Shown here in pieces: positions 39,996-48,890 of a DNA stretch of 64,000 bases. The stretch covers positions 1 through 64,000 of the forward strand of contig CALXRI010000012.1 in the NCBI GenBank assembly GCA_944390795.1, read 5' to 3'. A program made the position numbers and the translations under genes. How positions within the stretch are numbered: position 1 is the stretch's first letter; every line of letters begins with the position of its first letter. The notes below the pieces were generated by a model. It saw only the letters and a program-made list of their open reading frames with translations, was not told where the DNA came from and ran no database searches. The DNA comes from an uncultured Victivallales bacterium (lineage in GTDB: Bacteria > Verrucomicrobiota > Lentisphaeria > Victivallales > UBA1829).

Positions 39996-41867
39996 ATGGA
40001 TGAATATTTTGACGTTGTTGTAATCGGCGGAGGACACGCCGCATGCGAAGCCGCCCTGGCCGCCGCGCGGATCGGCGCGCATACGCTCATGCTCACGATC
40101 AACCTGGACCATATCGCCCAGATGAGCTGCAATCCCTGCATCGGCGGAATTGCCAAAGGCCATCTGACGCGCGAAATCGATGCGCTCGGCGGTGCAATGG
40201 GGATCGTCGCGGACGCTTCCGCGATCCAGTTCCGGATGCTCAATCTGGCCAAGGGTCCCGCCGTCTGGTCTCCCCGCGCACAATGCGACAAGCTCGAATA
40301 CCAGCACGCGATGAAATGCTGTCTGGAACGGACGGAAAATCTGGAGATCAGGCAGGCGCTTGTCACCGGTTTTCTTCTGGAAAAAAACTCGGTCGCCGGC
40401 GTCGAAACCGCATTCGGCGACAAATTTCATGCAAAAGCCGTTGTAACGGCGACCGGAACGTTTCTTGCCGGAAAGCTGCATTACGGACTCCGGAATTTCG
40501 CAGGCGGCCGCGCCGGAGACCCGCCTTCCGTGGAACTCGCCGCCGCAATCCGCGAGAGGCTCAGGCTCCGGACCGGACGCCTCAAGACGGGAACCCCTCC
40601 GCGCGTGCTTGCGAATTCCATCGACTTCTCCCGCATGGAGCCGCAGGAGTCCGACATGCTGGAGGAGCATTTCTCCCATTTTCCGGACGAAAGCGTCCGT
40701 CCATGCTCCGGACACCGGAATCTGCCCTGTTACCTGACCCACACCAATGAAGAAACCGCCCGGCTTGTACGCGACAACCTGGACAAGGCGCCGATGTACA
40801 ACGGCCTCATCAAAGGGATCGGAACACGCTACTGCCCGTCTTTCGAGGATAAAGTCGTCCGCTTTCCGCAGCATGAACGCCATCACATCTATCTGGAGCC
40901 GGAAGGCGAATTCACCGAAGAGTATTACGTCAACGGGCTTTCGACCAGCCTGCCTCCGGAAATTCAGATGGAAATGCTGAAAACAATCCCCGGCATGGAA
41001 AATGTAAAAGTCACACGCTACGCCTATGCGATCGAATACGACTTCGTCTTTCCCGAGGAACTCGACCGGACAATGGCCGTGAAAAAGTGGAAAGGACTTT
41101 ATCACGCGGGGCAGATCAACGGCACCAGCGGCTACGAGGAGGCCGCCGGACAGGGACTTCTTGCAGGGCTGAACGCGGCTCGCTTCGCGGCGGGTCTCGA
41201 CGGCGTCCAGTTCGGGCGCGACACCTCCTACCTCGGCGTGCTCGCCGACGACATCACGACCAAGGAGATCGTCGAACCCTACCGCCTGTTCACAAGCCGC
41301 GCCGAACACCGTCTGTTTCTCCGGCAGGACAACGCGGACTTCCGTCTTGCCCCGCTCGGGTGGTCGCTCGGACTCCTGCCGCGCGAAAAGTATGAGTTTT
41401 TCCTGCGCTATTCCGAAAAGTGCGCCGCGGCGGAAGCCTCCTGCAAAGCGGCAAGAACCGGAGGGCGCCTTCTGTGGGACCGCCTCAAGGATGTCCACGG
41501 CGTGCTGGACAACGCCAATCCTCCGTTCGCCCCGGAAACAATCGGGCTCTCCGGAAATGATCCGCTGGACAGGCGCGTCTTCCGCCAGATTGCAGTTCTT
41601 GCTCATTACGAAGGATATATGAAGCGCGAAGAGCAGGCGATTGCCAAACTCAGGGCGCTGGAGTCCTGGCGCATCCCGGAAAACATCGATTATTCCGCCG
41701 TGACGGGACTCTGCAACGAATCCCGCGCGAAGCTCTCGAAGATCCGCCCGGCAACCCTGTCGCAGGCGGGACGCATCGACGGCGTGACACCGCCGGAAAT
41801 CGCACTGCTTCAGGTGCATATCATGCGCATGAAACGCTCTGCCGCACAGGAGACGCCCGCGCCATGA
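39996..41867 (+). CDS. mnmG: tRNA uridine-5-carboxymethylaminomethyl modification enzyme MnmG (GidA)
   Basis: A 623-residue FAD enzyme that works with MnmE to make (c)mnm5U34 in tRNAs. The FAD motif VVVIGGGHAACEAALAAARIG and the conserved CNPCIGGIAKGHL and GPAVWSPRAQCDK segments are clear; the C-terminal domain ends with SRAKLSKIRPATLSQAGRIDGVTPPE. The ATG at 39996 is set by homology; no good ribosome-binding site precedes it. A promoter-like TTGAAA (about 39912) and TATTAA lie upstream. The next gene, a permease, overlaps the stop by four bases (ATGA), which is an odd operon partner. Confidence 0.95.
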   Translation: MDEYFDVVVIGGGHAACEAALAAARIGAHTLMLTINLDHIAQMSCNPCIGGIAKGHLTREIDALGGAMGIVADASAIQFRMLNLAKGPAVWSPRAQCDKLEYQHAMKCCLERTENLEIRQALVTGFLLEKNSVAGVETAFGDKFHAKAVVTATGTFLAGKLHYGLRNFAGGRAGDPPSVELAAAIRERLRLRTGRLKTGTPPRVLANSIDFSRMEPQESDMLEEHFSHFPDESVRPCSGHRNLPCYLTHTNEETARLVRDNLDKAPMYNGLIKGIGTRYCPSFEDKVVRFPQHERHHIYLEPEGEFTEEYYVNGLSTSLPPEIQMEMLKTIPGMENVKVTRYAYAIEYDFVFPEELDRTMAVKKWKGLYHAGQINGTSGYEEAAGQGLLAGLNAARFAAGLDGVQFGRDTSYLGVLADDITTKEIVEPYRLFTSRAEHRLFLRQDNADFRLAPLGWSLGLLPREKYEFFLRYSEKCAAAEASCKAARTGGRLLWDRLKDVHGVLDNANPPFAPETIGLSGNDPLDRRVFRQIAVLAHYEGYMKREEQAIAKLRALESWRIPENIDYSAVTGLCNESRAKLSKIRPATLSQAGRIDGVTPPEIALLQVHIMRMKRSAAQETPAP

Positions 41868-42823
41868 GTGAATCATCCGCCGCCCCCGGACAGCCCCGTC
41901 CGTTTCTGGATACGCTCCGGAAACTCTGTGCAAGAAAATTCGCCCTGGCGTCCCTGGTCATCTGCCTGCTCTATCTCGGCGCGGCGGTTTTCGCGGAAAT
42001 CTACAGCGCTTACTGTGAAGCGGCCGGAACGGAACCGGTCTACCAGGTTCAGAACCACGCGGAACGTTTTCAGGCGCCCTCCTGGAAGCATCCGCTCGGC
42101 ACGGATTATCTCGGACGCGACGTTCTTCTCCGGGCGATTTTCGCGGCAAAAACAGCCGTCAAGGTCGGGATCATCGCCTCGGCCATCTCAGCCGCCGTCG
42201 GCGTGTTTCTGGGCATCTGCGCGGGATACTTCGGCGGCTGGGTTGACGATGTGGTCGAATGGCTGTACAGCACCTTTGCCTCAATGCCGTCGCTGCTCTT
42301 CATTCTCGCCTTCGCTCTTCTGGTGTCGAAAGGCTTTCTTTTCGCTCCGCTGGCGGCGGCGTTCACGGCGGCGGCGCGCGTGCTGCGGACCGAACCGGGC
42401 ATGCTTGCGGTCTATCTGGGGATCGGACTGACCGGCTGGGTGTCGCTCTGCCGCGTGGTGCGGGCGGAGGCCATGCGTCTGCGGGAGCGTCAGTATGTCC
42501 TCGCGGCAAAAGCGCTCGGAGAAACAGACTTCCGGATTCTTCTCCGGCACGTTCTTCCGAACCTCATGCACGTTGTGATCGTCTACTTCACCATGCGTTT
42601 CGCCTTCGCCATCATGACCGAAGTGATCGTCAGCTATCTGGGACTCGGCGTGCAGTTCGAGCCCAGCTGGGGCGTCATGATCGCGGACGGACAGGAACGG
42701 CTATGGCGCGGAATCTGGTGGGAAGTCGGCGGCGCAACGCTCTTCATGTTCGTTCTGGTGCTCGCACTGAACATTCTCGGCGATGCGCTCCGCGACGCGC
42801 TTGATCCGCGGCTTTCGGAATGA
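41864..42823 (+). CDS. ABC transporter permease, OppC/DppC type
   Basis: A 319-residue inner-membrane permease of peptide/nickel ABC importers. GTDYLGRDVLLRAIFAAKTA is the DppC-like signature, and EAMRLRERQYVLAAKALGE is the EAA loop that contacts the ATPase. It has a hydrophilic N-terminus and about six membrane segments. It is translationally coupled to mnmG. The usual partners OppA, OppB and OppD are not in the window; an OppF-like ATPase occurs 3.7 kb downstream, so the complete transporter must be assembled from distant genes or is partly redundant. Confidence 0.88.
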   Translation: MSESSAAPGQPRPFLDTLRKLCARKFALASLVICLLYLGAAVFAEIYSAYCEAAGTEPVYQVQNHAERFQAPSWKHPLGTDYLGRDVLLRAIFAAKTAVKVGIIASAISAAVGVFLGICAGYFGGWVDDVVEWLYSTFASMPSLLFILAFALLVSKGFLFAPLAAAFTAAARVLRTEPGMLAVYLGIGLTGWVSLCRVVRAEAMRLRERQYVLAAKALGETDFRILLRHVLPNLMHVVIVYFTMRFAFAIMTEVIVSYLGLGVQFEPSWGVMIADGQERLWRGIWWEVGGATLFMFVLVLALNILGDALRDALDPRLSE

Positions 42824-43512
42824 CGGACGAACTCCGCCTCCCCTTCCCGGGGGGATTTCCCGGCATCGTGAGAAAAAACGGATGTACCCAAAAAAATACG
42901 GAAAAAACCAAGAAATCTTGAAATATTCTTCTTTTCCCCCTTTTATTTTCATCACAATGGATTATTGTTCTTTTTTCAAGAAGGGTCGTATGCGCGAAAC
43001 GGTTTTTTTCCGCGCACACGGCGTTAACATATATCAATGAAGCAATTGGCGAACACGGATTGCACGCTTGACCTGAAAGTCTCGTGACAGATGGAAATAT
43101 TTGCAGAATTGAAAAAATGCGCGGACTCTTCCGCCGGTCGGGGTCCTTGTTCCCGCCGACGGGATCTTTTTCCGCACGAGCATGCGGGAAAAGCCGCTCG
43201 GCGGATTCCGGCAATCGTTTTTTCTTTTATGAAAATATGACGCAAGACACGTTTTTTCAGGACATCGGCTCCGTTCCGCTTCACGGCACGGTGCGACCAG
43301 ATGAAGCAGTTTTCAGTTGAAAGGACAGGAAAAACGGCAGACGGATTTCTTTCCGGGAATCCCTGGAGCTCTGTCTTTCCCCCGCCCGCATTTGACGCTC
43401 CTCCATCCGGCATGCGCCGGGGCCGTTCAACCCCAGGCGACTGCGGTTCGATCCGTGTATCCGCGCGCATCCTTCCGCCATCGCCGCTGCTCTTTCAGGG
43501 AACAGTTTGAAA
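42824..43512. other. 689-base gene-free region
   Basis: I find no convincing protein gene. There is a hairpin TGCGCG / CGCGCA around a T-run (about 42990-43015), a perfect CCGGC-ATGC-GCCGG hairpin (43407-43420), and arms CCCTGGAGC (43361-43369) and GCTC-TTT-CAGGG (43489-43500) that could close a 140-base RNA. In proteobacteria 6S RNA lies upstream of the same downstream gene, but the core 6S words are not evident. Confidence 0.35.
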
Positions 43513-44133
43513 ATGGCGGTGTCGGACAAATCTGAAAAGCAAATTCTGCGGCGCGAGAAAATACTCTTGAGAAAGAGCATTCCCGGCGTCGCCAGATGCG
43601 CCGCCGACGCAGCCATTCTGAAAAAACTGGAAGCTCTGCCGGAATTCGCGGAAGCTTCCGTCATCGCGGCTTATGCAAGCGATGGCACCGAGCCGGATCT
43701 TATGCCGCTGCTCAAACGCGCCGCAGCGGCAGGCAAAATCATCTGTCTGCCGCGCTGGCGCAGCGATTCCAATTACGAAATGGCGGTGCTTGACGGGGAT
43801 TTCAAAACGGTCAACGGCAAGTGGAACATGCCGGAACCGCCCCCGGAGGCGCCGCGTGCGGAAGAACAACTGCTGAAACGGGCGCTCTGGCTCGTGCCGG
43901 GCGTGGCGTTTGACGAAAACTGCGCCAGGCTCGGACGCGGCAAGGGAATCTACGACAGGCTCCTTGCCGGAACCGGCGGAGTGTCCGCGGGAGTCTTTTA
44001 CGACTGCCAGCAAACAGCCGGGCTGCCGACCGAACCCCACGACCGTCCTCTGGACATCGTCGTGACGGAATCCTGCGTCCGCCGCCGAAACACGATGAAC
44101 TCCAAAAACTTGCATGGAAAGGAATTACGATGA
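43513..44133 (+). CDS. 5-formyltetrahydrofolate cyclo-ligase
   Basis: A 206-residue enzyme that converts 5-formyl-THF to 5,10-methenyl-THF with ATP. The characteristic C-terminal block LVPGVAFDENCARLGRGKGIYDRLL and the REKILLRKSI start are present, and the length is normal. I use the ATG at 43513; a TTG two codons earlier is possible. It overlaps the start of the RNase Y gene by four bases (ATGA), so the two are translationally coupled. Confidence 0.9.
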   Translation: MAVSDKSEKQILRREKILLRKSIPGVARCAADAAILKKLEALPEFAEASVIAAYASDGTEPDLMPLLKRAAAAGKIICLPRWRSDSNYEMAVLDGDFKTVNGKWNMPEPPPEAPRAEEQLLKRALWLVPGVAFDENCARLGRGKGIYDRLLAGTGGVSAGVFYDCQQTAGLPTEPHDRPLDIVVTESCVRRRNTMNSKNLHGKELR

Positions 44134-45671
44134 TTTACGGTATTCTCGCCGCCGCGGGACTGATCGTCGGCTTCGTCCTCCACGTTGCATTTGTCAAGGT
44201 GGCCGGATCGAAATCCATCGACGCCGCGAACAAAATGAAACATGATGCTGAACGCGAGGCGGAGCGTCTTCTCCGGGAAGCCCGCGTGACGGCGAAAAGC
44301 GACGTTCTCAAAATCAAGGAGGATTTTGAAAACGAGATGAAGGAACGCCGCCGGGAAATCCAGTCCTCCGAGCGCAGGCTTGCCCAGAAAGAGGAAAATC
44401 TCGACAGGAAAGCCGATTCCTTCGAATCCAAAGTCCGGAATCTGGAACGCAAGGAGCGCGACATCGACGCGTTGAAAGACCGCCTCTCCGCAAAGGAGGA
44501 AGAGATGAAAAAGGCGGTCGCGCGCCAGATCGACGAACTCGAACGCATCACAGAACTCGACAGGGAAAGCGCAAAAAACCTTCTGCTGGAAAAGCTCAGG
44601 GGCGAAGTTGAAAACGAATGCGGCATTCTCATCCGCAACATCGTGGATGAAGCCAAGCAGAAAGCCGAACGCGAATCCCAGCGCCTTCTGGTCTACGCGA
44701 TCCAGCGTTACGCGGGAGAATGCACCTATGAACGCACCACGGCGACAATTCCGCTGCCCAGCGATGAAATGAAAGGACGCATCATCGGGCGGGAAGGACG
44801 CAACATCCGCGCGCTCGAGGCGGCAACAGGCGTCAACATCCTGATCGACGATACGCCGGAAGCGGTTGTCATCTCCTGCTTTGACCCGATCCGCAAGGAA
44901 ATCGCGCGCAGGCTCCTCGAAAAACTCATCTCCGACGGACGGATTCATCCGACACGGATTGAGGACCTCATCAAGAAAATCCGCAAGGAGATCGACGAGG
45001 AAGTCTTCGACGCCGGCGAAAAAGCGGTGCTTGACTGCGGGGTGCAGGGAGTCCCCAAACCGATCATCAATCTGCTGGGCAGACTCCAGTTCCGTTTCAG
45101 CTTCTCCCAGAATGTGCTCAAACACTCCATTGAGACAGCCGCCTTCATGGGAGCAATCGCCGCGGAACTCGGACTTGACGAGCAGAAAGCACGCAGAATC
45201 GGACTCTTCCACGACATCGGAAAGGCCGTCGATCATGAAATCGAGGGCACGCACGCCGCAATCGGCGCGGACATTCTCCGCAAGCACAACGAGGCCAAGG
45301 ATGTCATCAACGCGGTCGCCGCGCATCACGAAGAAGTCGAGGGTACCTCGATTTACGCAATCCTCGCCAACGCATGCGACGCTCTCAGCGCCTCCCGGCC
45401 AGGCGCAAGAAGCGAAACCACGGAGCTTTACCTCAAGCGTCTGGAACAGCTGGAAAACATCGCCAACGAATTCTCCGGCGTGGAATCCTGCTTCGCACTG
45501 CAGGCGGGGCGCGAAATCCGCGTTGTCGTCCAGCCGGAGAAAATCTCCGAGGCGCAGGCGCAGGTTCTCAGCCGCGACATCTGCAGCAGGATCGAAAAGG
45601 AGATGAACTATCCCGGCCAGATCAAAGTCACGGTCATCCGGGAAACCCGCTCCGTCGAATATGCGAAATGA
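44130..45671 (+). CDS. rny: Ribonuclease Y
   Basis: A 513-residue membrane-anchored endoribonuclease that starts mRNA decay. One N-terminal membrane helix (IYGILAAAGLIVGFVLHVAF) is followed by a long coiled coil (about residues 30-180), a KH domain (KGRIIGREGRNIRALEAATG) and an HD domain (GLFHDIGKAVDHE). The length is standard. It is coupled to the cyclo-ligase gene upstream and followed within 20 bases by an HD-domain gene. Confidence 0.96.
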   Translation: MIYGILAAAGLIVGFVLHVAFVKVAGSKSIDAANKMKHDAEREAERLLREARVTAKSDVLKIKEDFENEMKERRREIQSSERRLAQKEENLDRKADSFESKVRNLERKERDIDALKDRLSAKEEEMKKAVARQIDELERITELDRESAKNLLLEKLRGEVENECGILIRNIVDEAKQKAERESQRLLVYAIQRYAGECTYERTTATIPLPSDEMKGRIIGREGRNIRALEAATGVNILIDDTPEAVVISCFDPIRKEIARRLLEKLISDGRIHPTRIEDLIKKIRKEIDEEVFDAGEKAVLDCGVQGVPKPIINLLGRLQFRFSFSQNVLKHSIETAAFMGAIAAELGLDEQKARRIGLFHDIGKAVDHEIEGTHAAIGADILRKHNEAKDVINAVAAHHEEVEGTSIYAILANACDALSASRPGARSETTELYLKRLEQLENIANEFSGVESCFALQAGREIRVVVQPEKISEAQAQVLSRDICSRIEKEMNYPGQIKVTVIRETRSVEYAK

Positions 45672-45689
45672 CCTTCCCGGAGGCGGAAG

Positions 45690-46487
45690 ATGACCGAGCC
45701 CGACTTTCCGGCCCTGAAAGAACGCTTCCGGAGCTATGCGCTCTCCTTCGCGGACACTCCGGAGAATGTCCCGCAGGCGATCCGGCTGAAAATCGACCAT
45801 ACCTTTGACGTCTGCTCGATCACGGACTGGATCGCGGACCGGGAAGGCGGCGTTTTTCGCGGACGGGGAAGAACGCTTGCTCTCCTCGGCGCGCTCTTTC
45901 ATGACGTCTCGCGTTTCCGGCAGTACCGGGAATTCCGCACCTTCCGGGATGCGGACTCCTTCGATCACGGCGAGATCAGCGCGGAGATCTTTCTAGGCGA
46001 CTTCCCGCTTGAAGAACTCTCCCCTCCGGAAACCGGGCTGGTTGCCGCCGCAATCCGCCACCACAATAAAAGAGTGCTGCCGGCGAACCTCCCGGAAGAG
46101 GTTCAGCCGTTCGCAAAGCTGCTCCGGGACGCGGACAAGCTTTCCATCATCCGGATCATCGACGAGTATCTCGCGACGCCGGAGGAATATCAGGAAGCCG
46201 CCGTCAGAATCGGCATGGAGGAAACTCCCGGATTCACGCGGGAGCTGGCACAGACGGCAATCGACGGCGGACAGATTGCGCACGGCGCCATGCGGAACCT
46301 GAACGACTTCAAGATTTCCATCTTCGCCTGGGCGCAGGATCTCAACTTCCCCGCCGCGGCGTCTTATCTCCTGGAACACCGTCTTTATGAGACGCTCCGG
46401 ACATTTCTTCCCGATGACACGCTGATGGACCGCCTTCTGGAAGTCAGCCTCGCGAGACTGCGGAACAAGCGGAATGAAAGGAGCTGA
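45690..46487 (+). CDS. HD-domain phosphohydrolase-like protein
   Basis: A 265-residue protein with an HD domain: KIDHTFDVCSIT, LLGALFHDVSRFRQYREF and a later HH in IRHHNKR and DADKLSIIRI. Members hydrolyse nucleotides or related phosphates; the substrate here is unknown. The ATG at 45690 follows GGAGG. It sits between RNase Y and the ABC ATPase in one plus-strand run. Confidence 0.82.
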   Translation: MTEPDFPALKERFRSYALSFADTPENVPQAIRLKIDHTFDVCSITDWIADREGGVFRGRGRTLALLGALFHDVSRFRQYREFRTFRDADSFDHGEISAEIFLGDFPLEELSPPETGLVAAAIRHHNKRVLPANLPEEVQPFAKLLRDADKLSIIRIIDEYLATPEEYQEAAVRIGMEETPGFTRELAQTAIDGGQIAHGAMRNLNDFKISIFAWAQDLNFPAAASYLLEHRLYETLRTFLPDDTLMDRLLEVSLARLRNKRNERS

Positions 46488-46490
46488 TTC

Positions 46491-47480
46491 ATGGCTCTGC
46501 TTCATGTGGAACACCTGAAAAAATACTATCCCGTCCCCTCCCCTCTGTTCGCGCCGAAACGCTGTGTCAAGGCAGTGGACGACGTTTCGTTTGATCTGAA
46601 CGAAGGAGAGACGCTCGGACTTGTCGGAGAAAGCGGATGCGGGAAAAGCACCATGGCGCGCCTTCTGATGCGTCTCGAAAATCCCACGGGAGGTTCAATC
46701 CTGCTCGACGGGATGGATTTGTGCGCGGTCAAAGGGGAAAAACTGCGCAGAATGCGCGGAAATTTTCAGATGATTTTTCAGGATCCCTACGGGTCTCTGA
46801 ATCCGCGTATGAGCGTCTACACAGCCATTGAGGAAGCTTTGAAACTGCATACGGAGCTGAACGTCTCCGCACGCGCGGCACGAATCGGCGAACTGCTTAC
46901 GCTCGTCGGACTGAAGCCGGAATACGCCCGCCGCTATCCGCATCAGTTCAGCGGCGGGCAGCGCCAGAGGATCGGCATTGCACGCGCGCTTGCGGTGAAT
47001 CCCCGGTTCATTGTGGCCGACGAGCCGGTATCCGCACTGGATGTCAGCGTTCAGTCGCAAATTGTGAATCTGCTTCAGGACATCCAGAAACAAACCCGTG
47101 TGGCGTTTCTGTTCATAGCGCATGACCTCGCAGTCGTCGAGCACATCAGCCATCGGATCATGGTGATGTATCTGGGCAAACTCGCGGAGACCGGGCCTGC
47201 CCGGGAACTCTGCTCACGGCCGGCGCATCCTTATACGAAAGCGCTGCTCTCATCGGTTCCCTCGCTTGATCCGAAGCATAAAATCGGCAGAATCACATTG
47301 AAAGGGGACGTCCCGTCTCCGCTGGATCCGCCGAAAGGCTGCCGCTTTCATCCCCGCTGCCCGATGCGCAGTGCGCGCTGCGAAACGGAGGAGCCCGTTC
47401 TGCGGCAGGTGCCGGGCGCCTCTCCGGGCCATTGCAGCGCCTGCCATTTCGCCGGGCAGGTTTCAGAATTCAGTGGGTGA
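46491..47480 (+). CDS. ABC transporter ATP-binding protein, OppF/DppF type
   Basis: A 329-residue ATPase. Walker A is GESGCGKST, the signature is [15 protein letters not shown] and Walker B is [12 protein letters not shown]. The C-terminal oligopeptide extension [14 protein letters not shown], specific to Opp/Dpp ATPases, is present. The ATG at 46491 follows AAGGAG and lies three bases after the HD gene stop. Its permease partner could be the OppC-like protein 3.7 kb upstream. Confidence 0.9.
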   Translation: MALLHVEHLKKYYPVPSPLFAPKRCVKAVDDVSFDLNEGETLGLVGESGCGKSTMARLLMRLENPTGGSILLDGMDLCAVKGEKLRRMRGNFQMIFQDPYGSLNPRMSVYTAIEEALKLHTELNVSARAARIGELLTLVGLKPEYARRYPHQFSGGQRQRIGIARALAVNPRFIVADEPVSALDVSVQSQIVNLLQDIQKQTRVAFLFIAHDLAVVEHISHRIMVMYLGKLAETGPARELCSRPAHPYTKALLSSVPSLDPKHKIGRITLKGDVPSPLDPPKGCRFHPRCPMRSARCETEEPVLRQVPGASPGHCSACHFAGQVSEFSG

Positions 47481-48281
47481 ATCCGGAACGGAAAAGCCGC
47501 AACTCCGGATCAGAAAACGCTTTGCCATCTCCGGCCACTGGACGACATCCGGGGTACCGGTCCCGAGAAGCATGCCGTGGCCGCCGTGCGGAAAGATATG
47601 CAGACTGCATGGAACCTTCTTATCATACAGCGCTTCGGCCATCATTGCGCTGTTCCGCCAGGGAACGGCTGCATCCTCCGCAGTATGCCAGATAAAAGCG
47701 GGAGGGGTTTTCTCCGTGACGCGCGTTTCCAGGGAGAGACGCTCCTTCCATTGCGGGAAATGTCCGCCGAGAAGATTTCTGGCCGACCCCTCGTGTGCGA
47801 AACGGGAAAAGGAAATCACAGGGTAGCAGAGGATCATCGCGTCGGGACGCGCATTCTGCAAATCCGCGTCATCCCCTGCATCGGCGGAAATCTCGTCAAA
47901 GAGCGTTCCTGCGGAGGCGGCAAGATGTCCGCCTGCGGAAAACCCGCAGACCGCCAGACGGTCGGGGATCACGCGCCATGCTCCGGCTCGGGCGCGGATC
48001 AGGCGGATTGCCCGGAGGACATCCTCCTGCGGCTCCGGAAAACGATGCGGAGCCACGCGGTAATGCAGCACGAATGCGTGGAACCCCAGTTCATTGAACT
48101 TCCGTGCAATCGGTTCGCCTTCGGTCGACTCGCATACGCAGCCGTAACCGCCGCCGGGAATGACAAGGACGGCCGGGCGCGGGTTCTTCTCCCCGGGGAG
48201 CAGGTAACAGCAGAGCTCCGGCGCTGGAGCCGCGTTTTTTCCCGGATCCGTCCAGAGAAGGATCGTCGCCGGCGCACTCAT
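47463..48281 (-). CDS. Alpha/beta hydrolase, esterase-type
   Basis: A 272-residue alpha/beta-hydrolase of the acetyl-xylan/BD-FAE type. [10 protein letters not shown] is the oxyanion region, GFSAGGHLA holds the nucleophile serine, and [11 protein letters not shown] and FPHGGHGM carry the acid and histidine. No signal peptide is seen. It may deacetylate imported sugars. The ATG at 48281 overlaps the HIT-protein stop by four bases (ATGA); a GTG at 48290 would add three residues. It converges on the ABC ATPase gene with an 18-base overlap. Confidence 0.85.
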   Translation of the reverse strand: MSAPATILLWTDPGKNAAPAPELCCYLLPGEKNPRPAVLVIPGGGYGCVCESTEGEPIARKFNELGFHAFVLHYRVAPHRFPEPQEDVLRAIRLIRARAGAWRVIPDRLAVCGFSAGGHLAASAGTLFDEISADAGDDADLQNARPDAMILCYPVISFSRFAHEGSARNLLGGHFPQWKERLSLETRVTEKTPPAFIWHTAEDAAVPWRNSAMMAEALYDKKVPCSLHIFPHGGHGMLLGTGTPDVVQWPEMAKRFLIRSCGFSVPDSPTEF

Positions 48282-48775
48282 GCCGGCCACTCCCTGCGCA
48301 GCAGGTCCGCAGTATCGCGCAATGCCTCCGGAACGACGCGGACGTCGCCGATCACCGGCATGAAGTTGTTGTCTCCGGTCCAGCGGGGAACAATGTGCAG
48401 ATGCAGATGATCCGCCACGCCCGCGCCCGCCGCGACACCGAGATTGAATCCGATGTTGTAAGCCTGCGGATGCATGACCTTCTGCAGCGTGTCCTTCGCT
48501 TTGACGCAGACATCCATGATCTCATGCAGTTCCTCCGGAGCCAGTCCGGAAATGTCCCCGACATGGCGGAACGGCGCAACCAGCAGATGTCCGGAATTAT
48601 AGGGATAACGGTTCAGAATGACGAAACAATGCGCATAGCGGGCGACAATCAGCTCCTCCTCGGGCGAGTCCGGGCGGATTTCACGGTTGTTGCAGAGAAA
48701 ACAGCCGGGCGTTTTTTCCGAACGGATGAAACTGATTCTCCATGGCGCCCACAGCGGGCGGGATTCCTCCTTCAT
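48278..48775 (-). CDS. HIT-family protein (nucleotide hydrolase/transferase)
   Basis: A 165-residue histidine-triad protein. The triad HLHLHIVPRW is intact, and the CFLCNN pair near the N-terminus is a zinc half-site like that of Ap4A phosphorylase-type members (LWAPWR start is typical). It probably acts on Ap4A or nucleoside phosphoramidates. The ATG at 48775 follows GGAGG. It is coupled to the downstream esterase gene. Confidence 0.9.
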   Translation of the reverse strand: MKEESRPLWAPWRISFIRSEKTPGCFLCNNREIRPDSPEEELIVARYAHCFVILNRYPYNSGHLLVAPFRHVGDISGLAPEELHEIMDVCVKAKDTLQKVMHPQAYNIGFNLGVAAGAGVADHLHLHIVPRWTGDNNFMPVIGDVRVVPEALRDTADLLRREWPA

Positions 48776-48890
48776 GATCCAGACCTCCAAATCTTTGGTT
48801 TGCCGCAGAATTTCTGCATGGGGAAATGTAGCATCATTCCGGGAAAATGCCCGCATCCGACAGGAAAAAAAAGGATTTTTTCCACAGGAT

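Noticed and set aside
39786-41933. Long minus-strand frame through mnmG, upstream of the 39785 membrane-protein gene
   Set aside because: Only the last 231 residues (from 39785) have a ribosome-binding site and membrane-protein character; the rest is the shadow of mnmG.
43441-43462. T-arm-like sequence GGTTCGATCCG suggesting a tRNA
   Set aside because: The five-base-pair T stem cannot form and no anticodon or acceptor arms surround it.
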